A stretch of DNA of 64,000 nucleotides from Xenorhabdus miraniensis (GTDB taxonomy: Bacteria; Pseudomonadota; Gammaproteobacteria; Enterobacterales; Enterobacteriaceae). Position 1 is the first letter of the stretch, and every line of letters begins with the position of its first letter. The notes beneath the pieces were generated by a model, which saw only the letters and a program-made list of their open reading frames with translations, was not told where the DNA came from and searched no databases. Below are positions 16,922-24,108 of this stretch, piece after piece. Location of the stretch: NCBI RefSeq assembly GCF_002632615.1, contig NZ_NITZ01000005.1:1-64000 (forward strand), read 5' to 3'. The translations under genes and the position numbers were made by a program.

Positions 16922-18471
16922 CCCCGCTCAAAATTCGGTAAGTCGTCGTCATCATTGGCTGCGTGTTTATCCGGCAGCGGTATAAATTCAATCAGCTGAC
17001 CATCCATATAGGTGGCCCGGGTGAACATCAGATACGCCCCTGCGCTGTCGCCGTGGCGTTTTTTACCATCAGCCCCTGTCTTGCGGGATTTATCTATTTT
17101 GGGCACCCCCCGAATATTCTGTATCTGACGCTGGTCACTGATAATGTCTTCATCCCTGGGGATTGTAATATCATGGGATTCGTACAACGCCTTGTATTTG
17201 GGCGACCATTCCCGATACCAGTTATCCGTGATATGGACAGCATCGACCATATCTTCCCCATAGCGCAGCAATATCGCCTCACCCAGATAGCCGCCGTTCC
17301 CGGTGGCATCCAAGGCGATACCAACTAACCGGGGTACCCGGTCAATAATGAAAATGGCTATCTGGCGCTGCTGGTTATACGGCACATCATGCAGCTCAAT
17401 GGTCAGATGCAGAATACGGCGGGTATCCTGTTCGACACTGCCCACCCCAATCACCGACAGATCCCCCGAACGGGCAAAGTCCTGTCCATAGGCATGGCGG
17501 GTATCAGGGTTGAGTGTCTGCAATACTGGCAACAATGTTTCTTCACAAAACGCGAGAACCGTTTGTTGGCGTTCGTCCTCTGTCCAGGTCATGTACCCCT
17601 GGGGCATGGTGAAGCGTACGACCGTGCATTTTTCATCGGTCGCCCGGTCAATCAGTACGCGGGGAATATAGGCGCCGCTGCCTTGCTTCGGCACGCAATA
17701 ATATTCTTCCAGCGCGTCTTCTTCGGTGGCGGTGTCTTTCAGCAGGTTGGCTTTCCATTCCGCCTCAGTATCCGGTGACCACGGCTGACGCCTGACTTGA
17801 CAGATACGCCGATATAACCCCTCGTTGCAGGCATCATCCAGCGTAATGGTGTGAATAGCATACCGTTTACGTCCGGCACGGGAGTCCTGGATCAATTCAT
17901 TAAACAGGTTTTCATTGCCGTTGTGAGTGGAAATAATGCGGACTTTGGCTCCCCACATGGTGAGTGCCAGTGCCGCTTTCAGGACTTCCGCCAGCTTCTC
18001 GTGGAAAGCGGCCTCATCAATGGTCACGTTCCCCTGCATACCGCGCAGGTTCTTGGGATTGCTGGACAATGCCTGCACTTTAAACCCGCTGCTGAAATAG
18101 ATCACAAAAGTCAGAATGTCTTTGTCTTCATCCTCAAACACCTCTTCACCCACTTCGCCTGCGGCCAGACCGTAGGCTTTGGCCCACATCGCGGCCGCAT
18201 CGATAAACTCCCGTGCCATTTCTTTATTTGACCCGATATAGAAATGGTTGGTGCCGCCCGCTTCACGCGACTGCGCTGCCGTCAGTGAGGCATCTGCCGC
18301 CTCCGCCCAGGTCAGCCCTGTCCGGCGGGATTTCTCGGCAATCTTGAGTACTGAATCATCGGCTATCCAACGGCGCTGATAGCCCAGCAACACGGCATTG
18401 GGATCAAACGTCCCGTCATTAACGGCATTGATGATAAATTCCGTTGCAGGATTTTGTTGCGCGCTTTGCAT
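16912..18471 (-). CDS. Terminase large subunit (Mu gp28)
   Basis: A 519-residue packaging ATPase and nuclease. The ATPase motif is EKSRRTGLTWAEA (residues 43-55, the K-x-x-R-T-G-x-T variant used by Mu gp28), Walker B is NVTIDEAAFHE near residue 150, and the nuclease acidic motif is QDFARSGDLSV near residue 325. It follows the gp27-like small terminase gene with an overlapping start. It should package by headful, including host flanks, as in Mu. Confidence 0.94.
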   Translation of the reverse strand: MQSAQQNPATEFIINAVNDGTFDPNAVLLGYQRRWIADDSVLKIAEKSRRTGLTWAEAADASLTAAQSREAGGTNHFYIGSNKEMAREFIDAAAMWAKAYGLAAGEVGEEVFEDEDKDILTFVIYFSSGFKVQALSSNPKNLRGMQGNVTIDEAAFHEKLAEVLKAALALTMWGAKVRIISTHNGNENLFNELIQDSRAGRKRYAIHTITLDDACNEGLYRRICQVRRQPWSPDTEAEWKANLLKDTATEEDALEEYYCVPKQGSGAYIPRVLIDRATDEKCTVVRFTMPQGYMTWTEDERQQTVLAFCEETLLPVLQTLNPDTRHAYGQDFARSGDLSVIGVGSVEQDTRRILHLTIELHDVPYNQQRQIAIFIIDRVPRLVGIALDATGNGGYLGEAILLRYGEDMVDAVHITDNWYREWSPKYKALYESHDITIPRDEDIISDQRQIQNIRGVPKIDKSRKTGADGKKRHGDSAGAYLMFTRATYMDGQLIEFIPLPDKHAANDDDDLPNFERGCW

Positions 18472-19043
18472 CAGGCGATCCCCAATATCTGGCGGCGAAT
18501 GTCCGCGGCAGCTTCGGCGGTCAGTCCGGCCTGTTTCACGATATTTTCAGCCTGTTCTGCTGCTTCAGCCGCAAAGGCCGCCCGGATCTCTTTTTCACGT
18601 TTGGTGCTGGTCATGGCCGCCTGTTCAATACGGGCGGCCACCAGTGCCAATTGAGAGAGGGCTTTAGGTTCAACCACGTCGTCACTTTCCGCCAGTTTCA
18701 TACTGGTTTCAAAGGCGAGCGACTTAACAAATTCCTGCAACAGCTTACCCACATCAGAGGTGGGAGCCGACCCCAGACGGGACACCCAGACATCAGCAAT
18801 TTCGCGCCCCTCCCGAATACGCGCCCCTAATGTTTCCATGCGGGAGGCATAGCGGTTGAGACCCGTCCGGGAGATTTTGAGATCGTCCGGCAGCCCCGCA
18901 TCGTCAATCAGTTCGTTAACGGCGGCACGGATATCTTCCTGTGTATGGCGTTTATCACGTAACAGCGCGTGCAACTGGTCACGAATGGCCGCAGGCAGCA
19001 GATCAATTTTTGACGGGCGGCCCCGTGTTTTTTTATCGGTCAT
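18471..19043 (-). CDS. Small terminase-type protein (Mu gp27, DUF3486)
   Basis: A 190-residue protein of the DUF3486 family, which supplies the small terminase function in Mu-like phages. It begins with a RGRPSKIDLLP element typical of the DNA-binding N-terminus, followed by helix-rich sequence including ISRTGLNRYASRME and an Ala/Glu-rich C-terminus. It overlaps the large terminase start. It probably recognises the packaging site near the phage end. Confidence 0.9.
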   Translation of the reverse strand: MTDKKTRGRPSKIDLLPAAIRDQLHALLRDKRHTQEDIRAAVNELIDDAGLPDDLKISRTGLNRYASRMETLGARIREGREIADVWVSRLGSAPTSDVGKLLQEFVKSLAFETSMKLAESDDVVEPKALSQLALVAARIEQAAMTSTKREKEIRAAFAAEAAEQAENIVKQAGLTAEAAADIRRQILGIA

Positions 19044-19044
19044 A

Positions 19045-19341
19045 TTACCCCCGGGGGCGCGGGCGTTTCACACCGGGCACCGTGCTGCGGCCGTCGGCAA
19101 CATCGGCCCCGCGTCCAGTCAGGGTAGCGACCAGACAGCCAGAAATATCGCTGACAGACACCAGCCCTTGCTCATCCAGCCAGAACAGATGCGAGCGCAC
19201 CACGTCGCGGCTGATACGATGACCGTAAGCATCCAGACAGGTCTGTAATACCGATTCATTGGCGTCACCGCCGCATTCGGTCAGCGAACGCAGTACCACC
19301 AACCGCTGATCCGCATTTAAGATTTCACGCATGGATGACAT
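19045..19341 (-). CDS. Winged-helix phage protein (VpaChn25_0724 type, Mu gp26 position)
   Basis: A 98-residue protein with a winged-helix look: LNADQRLVVLRSLTECGGDAN, then SRDVVRSHLFWLDEQGLV and a C-terminal GVKRPRPRG. This pattern is the small family annotated as VpaChn25_0724 phage protein found between DUF2730 and DUF3486 genes in Mu-like phages. It may bind DNA; function has not been shown to my knowledge. It overlaps the gene upstream by one base. Confidence 0.82.
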   Translation of the reverse strand: MSSMREILNADQRLVVLRSLTECGGDANESVLQTCLDAYGHRISRDVVRSHLFWLDEQGLVSVSDISGCLVATLTGRGADVADGRSTVPGVKRPRPRG

Positions 19342-19643
19342 TAACTCTTTTCCTTTAATTCGTTCTGTAACAACAAATCACTCAAATTACGTAATTGACG
19401 TAATTCCGGTAACACCGCACTGAGGTCACCCCGCAAGTTGGCAATTTCCAGTTGCAGTGTGTGCAGTTCCTGTCTGTTAGGTAACGTTGACAGTGATGTT
19501 TCCAGTTGACGAACCTGCATCTTGAGCACTTCCACCTCATCACGTTTGGCGTAGGTTTTACTGAGCAAAACCAGAATGACGTTAAACGCCGTGGTCGCGG
19601 CGGCCCAGACCATCGCCCAGTTTTCTCTAAGGACGTCTAGCAT
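19341..19643 (-). CDS. DUF2730-type membrane-anchored coiled-coil protein (Mu gp25)
   Basis: A 100-residue protein with one N-terminal membrane helix (residues 8-28, MVWAAATTAFNVILVLL) followed by a coiled coil of Leu/Glu/Gln heptads to the end. This is the DUF2730 arrangement. The start at 19643 is used because the longer frame upstream overlaps the zinc-finger gene and has no family match. Function unknown; the topology resembles accessory lysis or spanin-like proteins but it sits in the packaging operon. Confidence 0.8.
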   Translation of the reverse strand: MLDVLRENWAMVWAAATTAFNVILVLLSKTYAKRDEVEVLKMQVRQLETSLSTLPNRQELHTLQLEIANLRGDLSAVLPELRQLRNLSDLLLQNELKEKS

Positions 19644-19848
19644 GTTTCTCCCAGAATTCGATAAATTCCTGACACCCGATGCACCGTTCAAAGACCGGAT
19701 TAATGGCCAGCCGGGCAGGATCAATGGCCTCGCCACAGTCACGGCAAATACCCTTGCCCGCCTGTGCCGGACGCTGACGGTGAGCCGCCAGTGCCCATTC
19801 ACGATGCCATTGTTCCAGTTCACTGGCTTTGTCCATCAGTTTGCTCAT
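19627..19848 (-). CDS. TraR/DksA-type C4 zinc-finger protein
   Basis: A 73-residue protein with a C4 zinc finger: C-R-D-C-G at about residues 36-39 and C-I-G-C about 57-60, followed by QEFIEFWEKH. This is the TraR/DksA pattern common in Mu and P2 relatives. TraR-like proteins bind the RNA polymerase secondary channel and mimic ppGpp-DksA; whether this one does is inferred. The start at 19848 gives MSKLMDKASELEQ, the family N-terminus; acidic residues at the tip needed for activity could not be judged with certainty. Confidence 0.82.
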   Translation of the reverse strand: MSKLMDKASELEQWHREWALAAHRQRPAQAGKGICRDCGEAIDPARLAINPVFERCIGCQEFIEFWEKHARRP

Positions 19849-20116
19849 GGTGCCGTTCCTGTTGCTGGGCCGCCCAGACCTGAATGGCGGACAGCCTGTG
19901 TTCCAGTTCTTGACTCCACTGGCCGTACTGGCTGGCATGGGCCAGCAGGGCAGCGGGGGTGCCTGACAAGGGTTTGGGCGGTTTGGGGGGCAGCTGAAGC
20001 AGGGACGCGGGGATCACCGGACAGGTTGACACGATCAGCGGCGGCGTGACCGTAACCGAAGGCGCTCTGGTAGAGCTGCAACCCGTCAGGGCCAATACCG
20101 TTATAACCAGCCCCAT
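19820..20116 (-). CDS. Rz1 outer-membrane spanin, nested in another frame of Rz
   Basis: A 98-residue lipoprotein lying mostly inside the Rz gene in a different frame. The start MGLVITVLALTGC gives a signal peptide with lipobox LTGC at residues 10-13, and the mature part is proline-rich (LPPKPPKP). This is the hallmark of Rz1. It would be anchored in the outer membrane and bind Rz to fuse the membranes at the end of lysis. The upstream ATG of the longer frame has no signal peptide and was not used. Confidence 0.85.
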   Translation of the reverse strand: MGLVITVLALTGCSSTRAPSVTVTPPLIVSTCPVIPASLLQLPPKPPKPLSGTPAALLAHASQYGQWSQELEHRLSAIQVWAAQQQERHHEQTDGQSQ

Positions 20117-20444
20117 CACGGTCCAGTGCCGCGGGTATCTGGGTTTCAATCCGTTTTGCCGCCTGTGATAACCCGGTGAGGGCGGCATACAGTTTGTTGG
20201 ATAAGTCTGCATTTTTCTGTAACTGTACCTGTTGTTCTGTCACCAGTTGATGAAGGGCGGCGGCGTTCAGTTCTGCCGTGGCTTTCTGCGACTGATAGAA
20301 GGTCAGTTCTGCCGCCTGACGGTTCTGGATCTCGGCATCAACAGCAGCCTGCATGGATTTGGCCACCCACCCTGCCACCATTCCCCCGCTCAGTGCCGCA
20401 CTGACAATAGCCGTCAGGCCATAGCGCCAGAGAATGTTAGTCAT
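19845..20444 (-). CDS. Rz inner-membrane spanin
   Basis: A 199-residue protein with an N-terminal membrane anchor (residues 5-28) followed by an Ala/Gln-rich coiled coil to about residue 110, as expected for Rz i-spanins. AAGGAGGT lies before the ATG. From about residue 110 the protein overlaps Rz1 in another frame; this C-terminal part is Pro/Arg-rich and poorly conserved, so its length may reflect the constraint of the nested gene. It acts with Rz1 across the periplasm. Confidence 0.82.
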   Translation of the reverse strand: MTNILWRYGLTAIVSAALSGGMVAGWVAKSMQAAVDAEIQNRQAAELTFYQSQKATAELNAAALHQLVTEQQVQLQKNADLSNKLYAALTGLSQAAKRIETQIPAALDRDGAGYNGIGPDGLQLYQSAFGYGHAAADRVNLSGDPRVPASAAPQTAQTLVRHPRCPAGPCQPVRPVESRTGTQAVRHSGLGGPATGTAP

Positions 20445-20670
20445 GAATCCCTACCTCCTTATCCCGCTTGATGGCCGCCTGTTTGGATGCCTGATTTTGG
20501 GTCACCCACGCCGCCAGATAGCCGACAAACAGCCATTCGGACAATTGACCGGAAACCGCCGCCCACAGCAGCACGACGGTACTGGCCACCCAGGCACCCA
20601 GCAGGGTGGTATCAGAAGTAGAAAAACGCCCGGTGGGATTACTGATTAACTGTTTAAGTAGCGTTAGCAT
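20437..20670 (-). CDS. DUF2644-type small membrane protein, possible holin
   Basis: A 77-residue protein with two hydrophobic segments (about residues 24-41 and 44-58) and a basic C-terminus. The N-terminus LISNPTGRFSTSDTTLLGAW matches the DUF2644 family found in lysis modules of Mu-like phages of Pasteurellaceae and Enterobacterales. Its place between the lysozyme and spanin genes makes a holin or holin partner likely, but this is inference. Confidence 0.72.
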   Translation of the reverse strand: MLTLLKQLISNPTGRFSTSDTTLLGAWVASTVVLLWAAVSGQLSEWLFVGYLAAWVTQNQASKQAAIKRDKEVGIHD

Positions 20671-20917
20671 GCCTGCCCTCCGTTTTCGCCTGTGCCAGAC
20701 GGATATCCTGGGCGTTCACTGACGCCCAGCCTTTGCGGAACAGGGACTGATAAGTGGTATTGTGGCTGTACAGCGGCACCTGGCTGATATCGTCTCCGGC
20801 CAGTGCCTGCTGTAAACAGCGTTCACGGCCTGCGCAGAAAATGGCGTAATAGCGTGGGTTGCGCAACGCGGGGATTTGTTTTTTCAGCAGGGGTTCCGGT
20901 ATGGGGTGCGGCAGCAT
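20654..20917 (-). CDS. Conserved phage lysis-region protein of unknown function
   Basis: An 87-residue protein from the ATG at 20917, which overlaps the stop of the lysozyme gene. It has no membrane segment. The core FCAGRERCLQQALAGDD and QSLFRKGW resembles small proteins found beside GH108 lysozymes in Mu-like prophages. The longer frame from 20968 lies inside the lysozyme gene and lacks family resemblance. GGAGGG for the next gene lies in its last codons. Function unknown. Confidence 0.65.
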   Translation of the reverse strand: MLPHPIPEPLLKKQIPALRNPRYYAIFCAGRERCLQQALAGDDISQVPLYSHNTTYQSLFRKGWASVNAQDIRLAQAKTEGRHANAT

Positions 20918-21435
20918 TAGACCACCTCCAGCGCAGCCTGAACCAGATGATCCAGACGGTTGAACCACCCGTTTAAGAACCGTTGTTGCAGGGGATTACG
21001 GGCGATAATCTGGGCATAGTAGCGGGCACGCTGATTGAGCAACCGGTGCAACAGATAATCCGGTGCCGTGGCGGCCAGGGCAGTCTGTGTCTGGCTGCCC
21101 AGAATACCGTCATCACGCACGGCAACAGCGCGTTGCAATAGCCGGATGGCCGACACCACCCCATGCTGAACGGCACTGTCAAACACTACCAATGAGATAC
21201 CTGACGGTATACGTTCGCAGCCTGCCGTCAGCCAGAAATCCCGATAGTAGATTTCAGTGGCGTCTGCTTTCGTTAAGGTGCGAATATCCAGATGGGGGTA
21301 ACTGCGTTTGCTGATACCGTACCGGGTTTCACCCCCCCGATCATGGGGGTCATTGACATAACCGCCCTCAACAGGCAGCAGGTAATGAATGGCATGGAGA
21401 AAAGCGACACTGTAGGAGTGGGAACTGTGAGTCAT
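20917..21435 (-). CDS. Phage endolysin, glycoside hydrolase family 108
   Basis: A 172-residue muramidase. The N-terminus has the GH108 signature PVEGGYVNDPHDRGGETRYGIS (residues 21-42, with the catalytic Glu at 23), followed by ATEIYYRDFW and a C-terminal peptidoglycan-binding-type half with RDDGILGSQT. There is no signal peptide, so release depends on a holin. It is the first gene of the late (lysis and morphogenesis) operon, preceded by a dyad and by the terminator of the mor gene, the position where the Mu late activator would act. Confidence 0.92.
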   Translation of the reverse strand: MTHSSHSYSVAFLHAIHYLLPVEGGYVNDPHDRGGETRYGISKRSYPHLDIRTLTKADATEIYYRDFWLTAGCERIPSGISLVVFDSAVQHGVVSAIRLLQRAVAVRDDGILGSQTQTALAATAPDYLLHRLLNQRARYYAQIIARNPLQQRFLNGWFNRLDHLVQAALEVV

Positions 21436-21468
21436 GATGGCTACCTGTCAATAAAGGGTAGCTCATCA
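21434..21468 (-). promoter_or_regulatory. Imperfect dyad at the start of the late/lysis operon
   Basis: ATGATG-GCTACC and GGTAGC-TCATCAT form an inverted repeat (one inserted base) separated by 11 bases, touching the lysozyme start codon. Mor/C-type activators bind dyads, so it could be an activator site, or an mRNA hairpin that limits lysozyme translation. Confidence 0.4.
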
Positions 21469-21510
21469 TCGGTTGTAGGCGGGGAGTGTTGGGTTTGTGG
21501 GGTATCAAAC

Positions 21511-21532
21511 AAAAACCGCCGTAGCGGGTTTT
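21511..21532 (-). terminator. Terminator after the mor gene
   Basis: On the minus strand a short stem CCGC-TACG-GCGG is followed by TTTTTGTTT, directly after the mor stop codon. It separates the early/middle transcript from the lysis and late genes. Confidence 0.65.
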
Positions 21533-21534
21533 AT

Positions 21535-21960
21535 TCAGTCAAACAGTTCAGGCTGGTAGCGTTTACGGTGCAGCGCTAACTGTTGCCGCAGTATCGCATA
21601 AACGGTCGAATTGGTCAGAGAATATTTTCGGGCTAATAAATCGACATTCCCCCGGGAACGGCTCCATTCACTGAATAACTGGTTATCCCGCAGCGCGGCT
21701 TTCAAGGTCTCGCCCGTGGGCAGATAAACAGCACGGCCGCCATAATAGTGAGCCAGAGAGCCAACCAGTTTACTGGCAGATAGCCGGGCAGCCTGTTCAT
21801 CATACCCCTGTCGCTGTAGCTCAGTGCTGAACAAATCAACCATATCAGCCAGTAACTGAGGCCAGCGTTTCTGGAGTTCAGCCTCCGGGATATTATCCAA
21901 TTGATCTAAAATCTGGCCTAATTCGGCATGGCTATCGGCAAAGAGTGGTAGATTATTCAT
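21535..21960 (-). CDS. mor: Mor-family transcription activator
   Basis: A 141-residue protein of the Mor family (Mu middle operon regulator / C). Residues about 30-75 form the dimerisation domain, with a AHYYGGRAVYLPTG segment that joins it to the C-terminal helix-turn-helix (RGNVDLLARKYSLTNSTVYAILRQQ, quoted in part). These are the family hallmarks. It should activate the lysis and morphogenesis operon that starts 100 bases downstream. Mu has both Mor and C; only one such gene is visible here, so it may cover both steps. Confidence 0.92.
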   Translation of the reverse strand: MNNLPLFADSHAELGQILDQLDNIPEAELQKRWPQLLADMVDLFSTELQRQGYDEQAARLSASKLVGSLAHYYGGRAVYLPTGETLKAALRDNQLFSEWSRSRGNVDLLARKYSLTNSTVYAILRQQLALHRKRYQPELFD

Positions 21961-21972
21961 AGCAGTAACTCG

Positions 21973-22290
21973 TTAATAGCTAAAGTAAAAAAGCCAAATT
22001 ACACACGCACTGAGTATTGACATGACTAAGATCCCGATACTTTTATCACTGCTGGCTGGATACTTTTGTGCCATTGCCAGTAGTGTCTTACGCCGAATAA
22101 GGTATAGGGGAAAGAAGACAATGAGTAACAATAAAGTACACGCTCCCCACCAGACTGGCGAATGTCCGCGAAGTCGGTTCTGTTCATCACGATATGTTCC
22201 AATCCGATTATGATATGCATCAAAATACACCCAGAACGCAACCGCAATCAGTACCAATGTAACGAAGAAATCGCTAAATTCACTCTCCAT
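21973..22290 (-). CDS. Small three-helix membrane protein of unknown function
   Basis: A 105-residue protein with three predicted membrane segments (about residues 8-24, 47-65 and 86-104) and a basic loop between. No family is recognised. It sits between the gene for a CxxC protein and mor, and its DNA looks more AT-rich than the neighbouring phage genes. It could be a cargo (moron) gene, for example superinfection exclusion or stress-related, but nothing in the sequence shows this. Start overlaps the upstream stop by 11 bases. Confidence 0.7.
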   Translation of the reverse strand: MESEFSDFFVTLVLIAVAFWVYFDAYHNRIGTYRDEQNRLRGHSPVWWGACTLLLLIVFFPLYLIRRKTLLAMAQKYPASSDKSIGILVMSILSACVIWLFYFSY

Positions 22291-22801
22291 TTACCTCTCC
22301 TTTCTGTTGCTCTAACCACTCTTTGCCTCTGGGTAGTGTAGTCAAATCAACACCATATTGCTGCATTTGTCTGAAGTAGGCATCACGGCTATCTGAACCA
22401 GATACCTGCTGTTTTTCCCTGGTACTGATATGGCTGCTTTGGGCAAACTGTTGCTCAGATGACTGATAAACCGTTTTCAGATAGTTGTGGTTGGTCAGGG
22501 GCTTATTGTCTCCCTGTGCCCGCTTTTCCCGAATACGTTCAACAGTTTCGCTCAGTGCGTGCCCCAAGACCCGATTGGCAGAATAAAGTGCCAGCACTTC
22601 TTCCGCTAATTTTAATGCCCGGCTGTTGGACAGGTTATTTTTCTCCCGGCGAAAGAGACCGATATACGCCACCAGATGACGGGCACAGCCAGCAGGAAGA
22701 TCAACCAGTTTTGCTAATAGCTGACGGCTGGCTTCATCCTCAAATACGGCATCCAGATGAAAATCAGAATGACAAACCGGGCAACGGCCAATTTTCATCA
22801 T
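22280..22801 (-). CDS. Conserved Mu-like phage protein with CPVCH motif
   Basis: A 173-residue protein. The N-terminus IGRCPVCHSDFHLDAVFED has one CxxCH element, and the central part (CARHLVAYIGLFRREKNNLSNSRA, quoted in parts) is helical. Similar proteins occur downstream of gemA in Mu-like prophages; I have no function for them. ATGA overlap with the gemA stop indicates coupling. The C-terminus contains SRDAYFRQMQQYGVDL, reminiscent of replication-associated small proteins, which is only an impression. Confidence 0.72.
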   Translation of the reverse strand: MMKIGRCPVCHSDFHLDAVFEDEASRQLLAKLVDLPAGCARHLVAYIGLFRREKNNLSNSRALKLAEEVLALYSANRVLGHALSETVERIREKRAQGDNKPLTNHNYLKTVYQSSEQQFAQSSHISTREKQQVSGSDSRDAYFRQMQQYGVDLTTLPRGKEWLEQQKGEVNGE

Positions 22802-23331
22802 GCTTTCCCCATATTGTACGCATCACACAGGGCATCATACCCCCGCCGTTCCGGCAGGTGCTGACCCCGCACATGCATAACGCCCAACATTAGCCGACCG
22901 TGCCACTGTTTCAGGGACTCCAAAACCTGACAGGCCAGTGGCGCATCAAGCCAGCCCACTTCGGCCACACCGACACCCCCATTGATTTTGGCTGTCTGAC
23001 GCTGGACAAACTGGTTAAGCGCGGCTTCAGAACCGTCAATCACAAATTTTTGTTGGTGCATGGTGATCCATATTGCTCTGATTTTGGCAATTTCCGGTGC
23101 TCTGGTTTGACCGTTTAAACCGGGTTTAACCCGTTGGTGATCACGTTTAAAACGGCGTTTGAATCCGCGTTCAACAAATGCGCTATAGGTTGATTTTAAC
23201 TCCGCGTGGGACATATCACGACAGGACGATTTACCTGTAGCGGCAACCAACGCCGCACGGTAGGTTTCGTCATCCAACTTAAGTTGGGTTTTTGCAATAT
23301 GAATGAGGCGAATAAGCTGTTGACTTGTCAT
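22798..23331 (-). CDS. gemA: GemA-like regulatory protein (Mu gp16, DUF1018)
   Basis: A 177-residue protein matching the GemA/gp16 family. The N-terminal pattern LIRLIHIAKTQLKLDDETYRAAL, followed by GKSSCRDMSHAEL, is the DUF1018 signature. In Mu, gemA modulates host gene expression and DNA topology and is part of the early-to-middle region. It follows the 75-residue cysteine protein gene by 11 bases and overlaps the next gene. Confidence 0.9.
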   Translation of the reverse strand: MTSQQLIRLIHIAKTQLKLDDETYRAALVAATGKSSCRDMSHAELKSTYSAFVERGFKRRFKRDHQRVKPGLNGQTRAPEIAKIRAIWITMHQQKFVIDGSEAALNQFVQRQTAKINGGVGVAEVGWLDAPLACQVLESLKQWHGRLMLGVMHVRGQHLPERRGYDALCDAYNMGKA

Positions 23332-23342
23332 TTAATATTACC

Positions 23343-23570
23343 TCACTTATATGCCACACAGCCGGGCTGGCAACCCCCACGTGGCCAATCATTGCAGTTG
23401 TCACAAAGATTGCGCTCAGGTGTTTCGGGTTGATCGAATGCAGCACAGATAGCATCGGCTGCGGCAACGATGGCATTAAACTGTTCCTGATTGATGGTGA
23501 TACTGGGCTGTTGGTTATCAAGCTCTTTTGTAATGGCAACAACAAGTGCAAGTTGTTTAATCTTAATCAT
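23343..23570 (-). CDS. Small cysteine-rich early phage protein
   Basis: A 75-residue protein with helical N-terminus and a C-terminal cluster NLCDNCNDWPRGGCQPGC (four cysteines, C-x2-C and C-x3-C), which suggests a bound metal ion. I do not recognise a family. It lies in the early operon just upstream of gemA. Start is the only ATG with an upstream purine-rich stretch (GAGAGAAG). Confidence 0.62.
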   Translation of the reverse strand: MIKIKQLALVVAITKELDNQQPSITINQEQFNAIVAAADAICAAFDQPETPERNLCDNCNDWPRGGCQPGCVAYK

Positions 23571-23623
23571 GGTCTTCTCTCAATAACGTTAAATTAATGT
23601 CATCAATAACGCCTTATCGGAAT

Positions 23624-23659
23624 TTTGGCGTAAGCCAGCCCCGGCGGGTTTACGCCAAA
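23624..23659 (-). terminator. Stem-loop in the early operon
   Basis: TTTGGCGTAA and TTACGCCAAA form a perfect 10-bp stem with a 16-base GC-rich loop between the 62-residue and 75-residue genes. No T-run follows on the minus strand, so it may be an attenuator or an RNA-processing site rather than a full terminator. Confidence 0.45.
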
Positions 23660-23690
23660 TTAAAAAGCGATTAATTTTTAGTGTCTTACA

Positions 23691-23879
23691 TTACGCTGGT
23701 GTTAAATGTTCAATTCGAACTAAATACGGTTCGGTGCTGATTTCAACCACGGTCATATTTGTTAAGTCCTGTGCGGGTTCAATCGTTCTGACTGCCTGAC
23801 CACCGCGTAAAAATTGATTGGGTTGGTAAATAAAACCCTGTCCCACAGGAAAACGTTGATTAAACTGCTGCGCTTTCAT
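23691..23879 (-). CDS. Small early phage protein of unknown function
   Basis: A 62-residue protein starting MKAQQFNQRFPVG at 23879, a start chosen because the longer frame runs through the upstream gene and has no ribosome binding site, while GGGGAAAGATC precedes this ATG. The sequence (FIYQPNQFLRGGQAVRTIEPA) looks like a small beta-rich fold and resembles short proteins in Mu-like early operons. Function unknown. It overlaps the upstream gene by 20 bases. Confidence 0.6.
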   Translation of the reverse strand: MKAQQFNQRFPVGQGFIYQPNQFLRGGQAVRTIEPAQDLTNMTVVEISTEPYLVRIEHLTPA

Positions 23880-24108
23880 TGATCTTTCCCCATCCTTTTT
23901 CTGCCGCGTTGTAACAGAACTCGCTGCGCCGTTCTGCCCAAAAACGAGCGGGTGCACTGCGGGCAGTACTGGCCGCTTTGTCCCATAAAGACGCAGCATT
24001 CAGATAATGAGCGTCGCGTTCTGCGCGGGCAGCACCCAATGAATAGGCGGCATAGTTATTCTGTGCGCTGTTTTCGTGAATACGTCCGGCCATCTCATAC
24101 CCCCGCAA
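23860..24108 (-). CDS. Small early phage protein (ANR-like family)
   Basis: An 82-residue protein with a repeated small helical pattern (SAQNNYAAYSLGAARAERDAHYLNAASLWDKAA, quoted for its A-x-x-x-W-x-x-A character; positions 13-45) and RFWAERRSEFCYNAAEKGW. This is typical of the small family annotated as ANR in Enterobacterales prophages. ANR proteins in enteropathogens bind AraC-type regulators; whether that applies here is unknown. Overlaps both neighbours. Confidence 0.55.
   Translation of the reverse strand: MRGYEMAGRIHENSAQNNYAAYSLGAARAERDAHYLNAASLWDKAASTARSAPARFWAERRSEFCYNAAEKGWGKINESAAV

Noticed and set aside
20116..20212. Longer N-terminus for Rz1
   Set aside because: The upstream part has no signal peptide; starting at 20116 gives a proper signal and lipobox.
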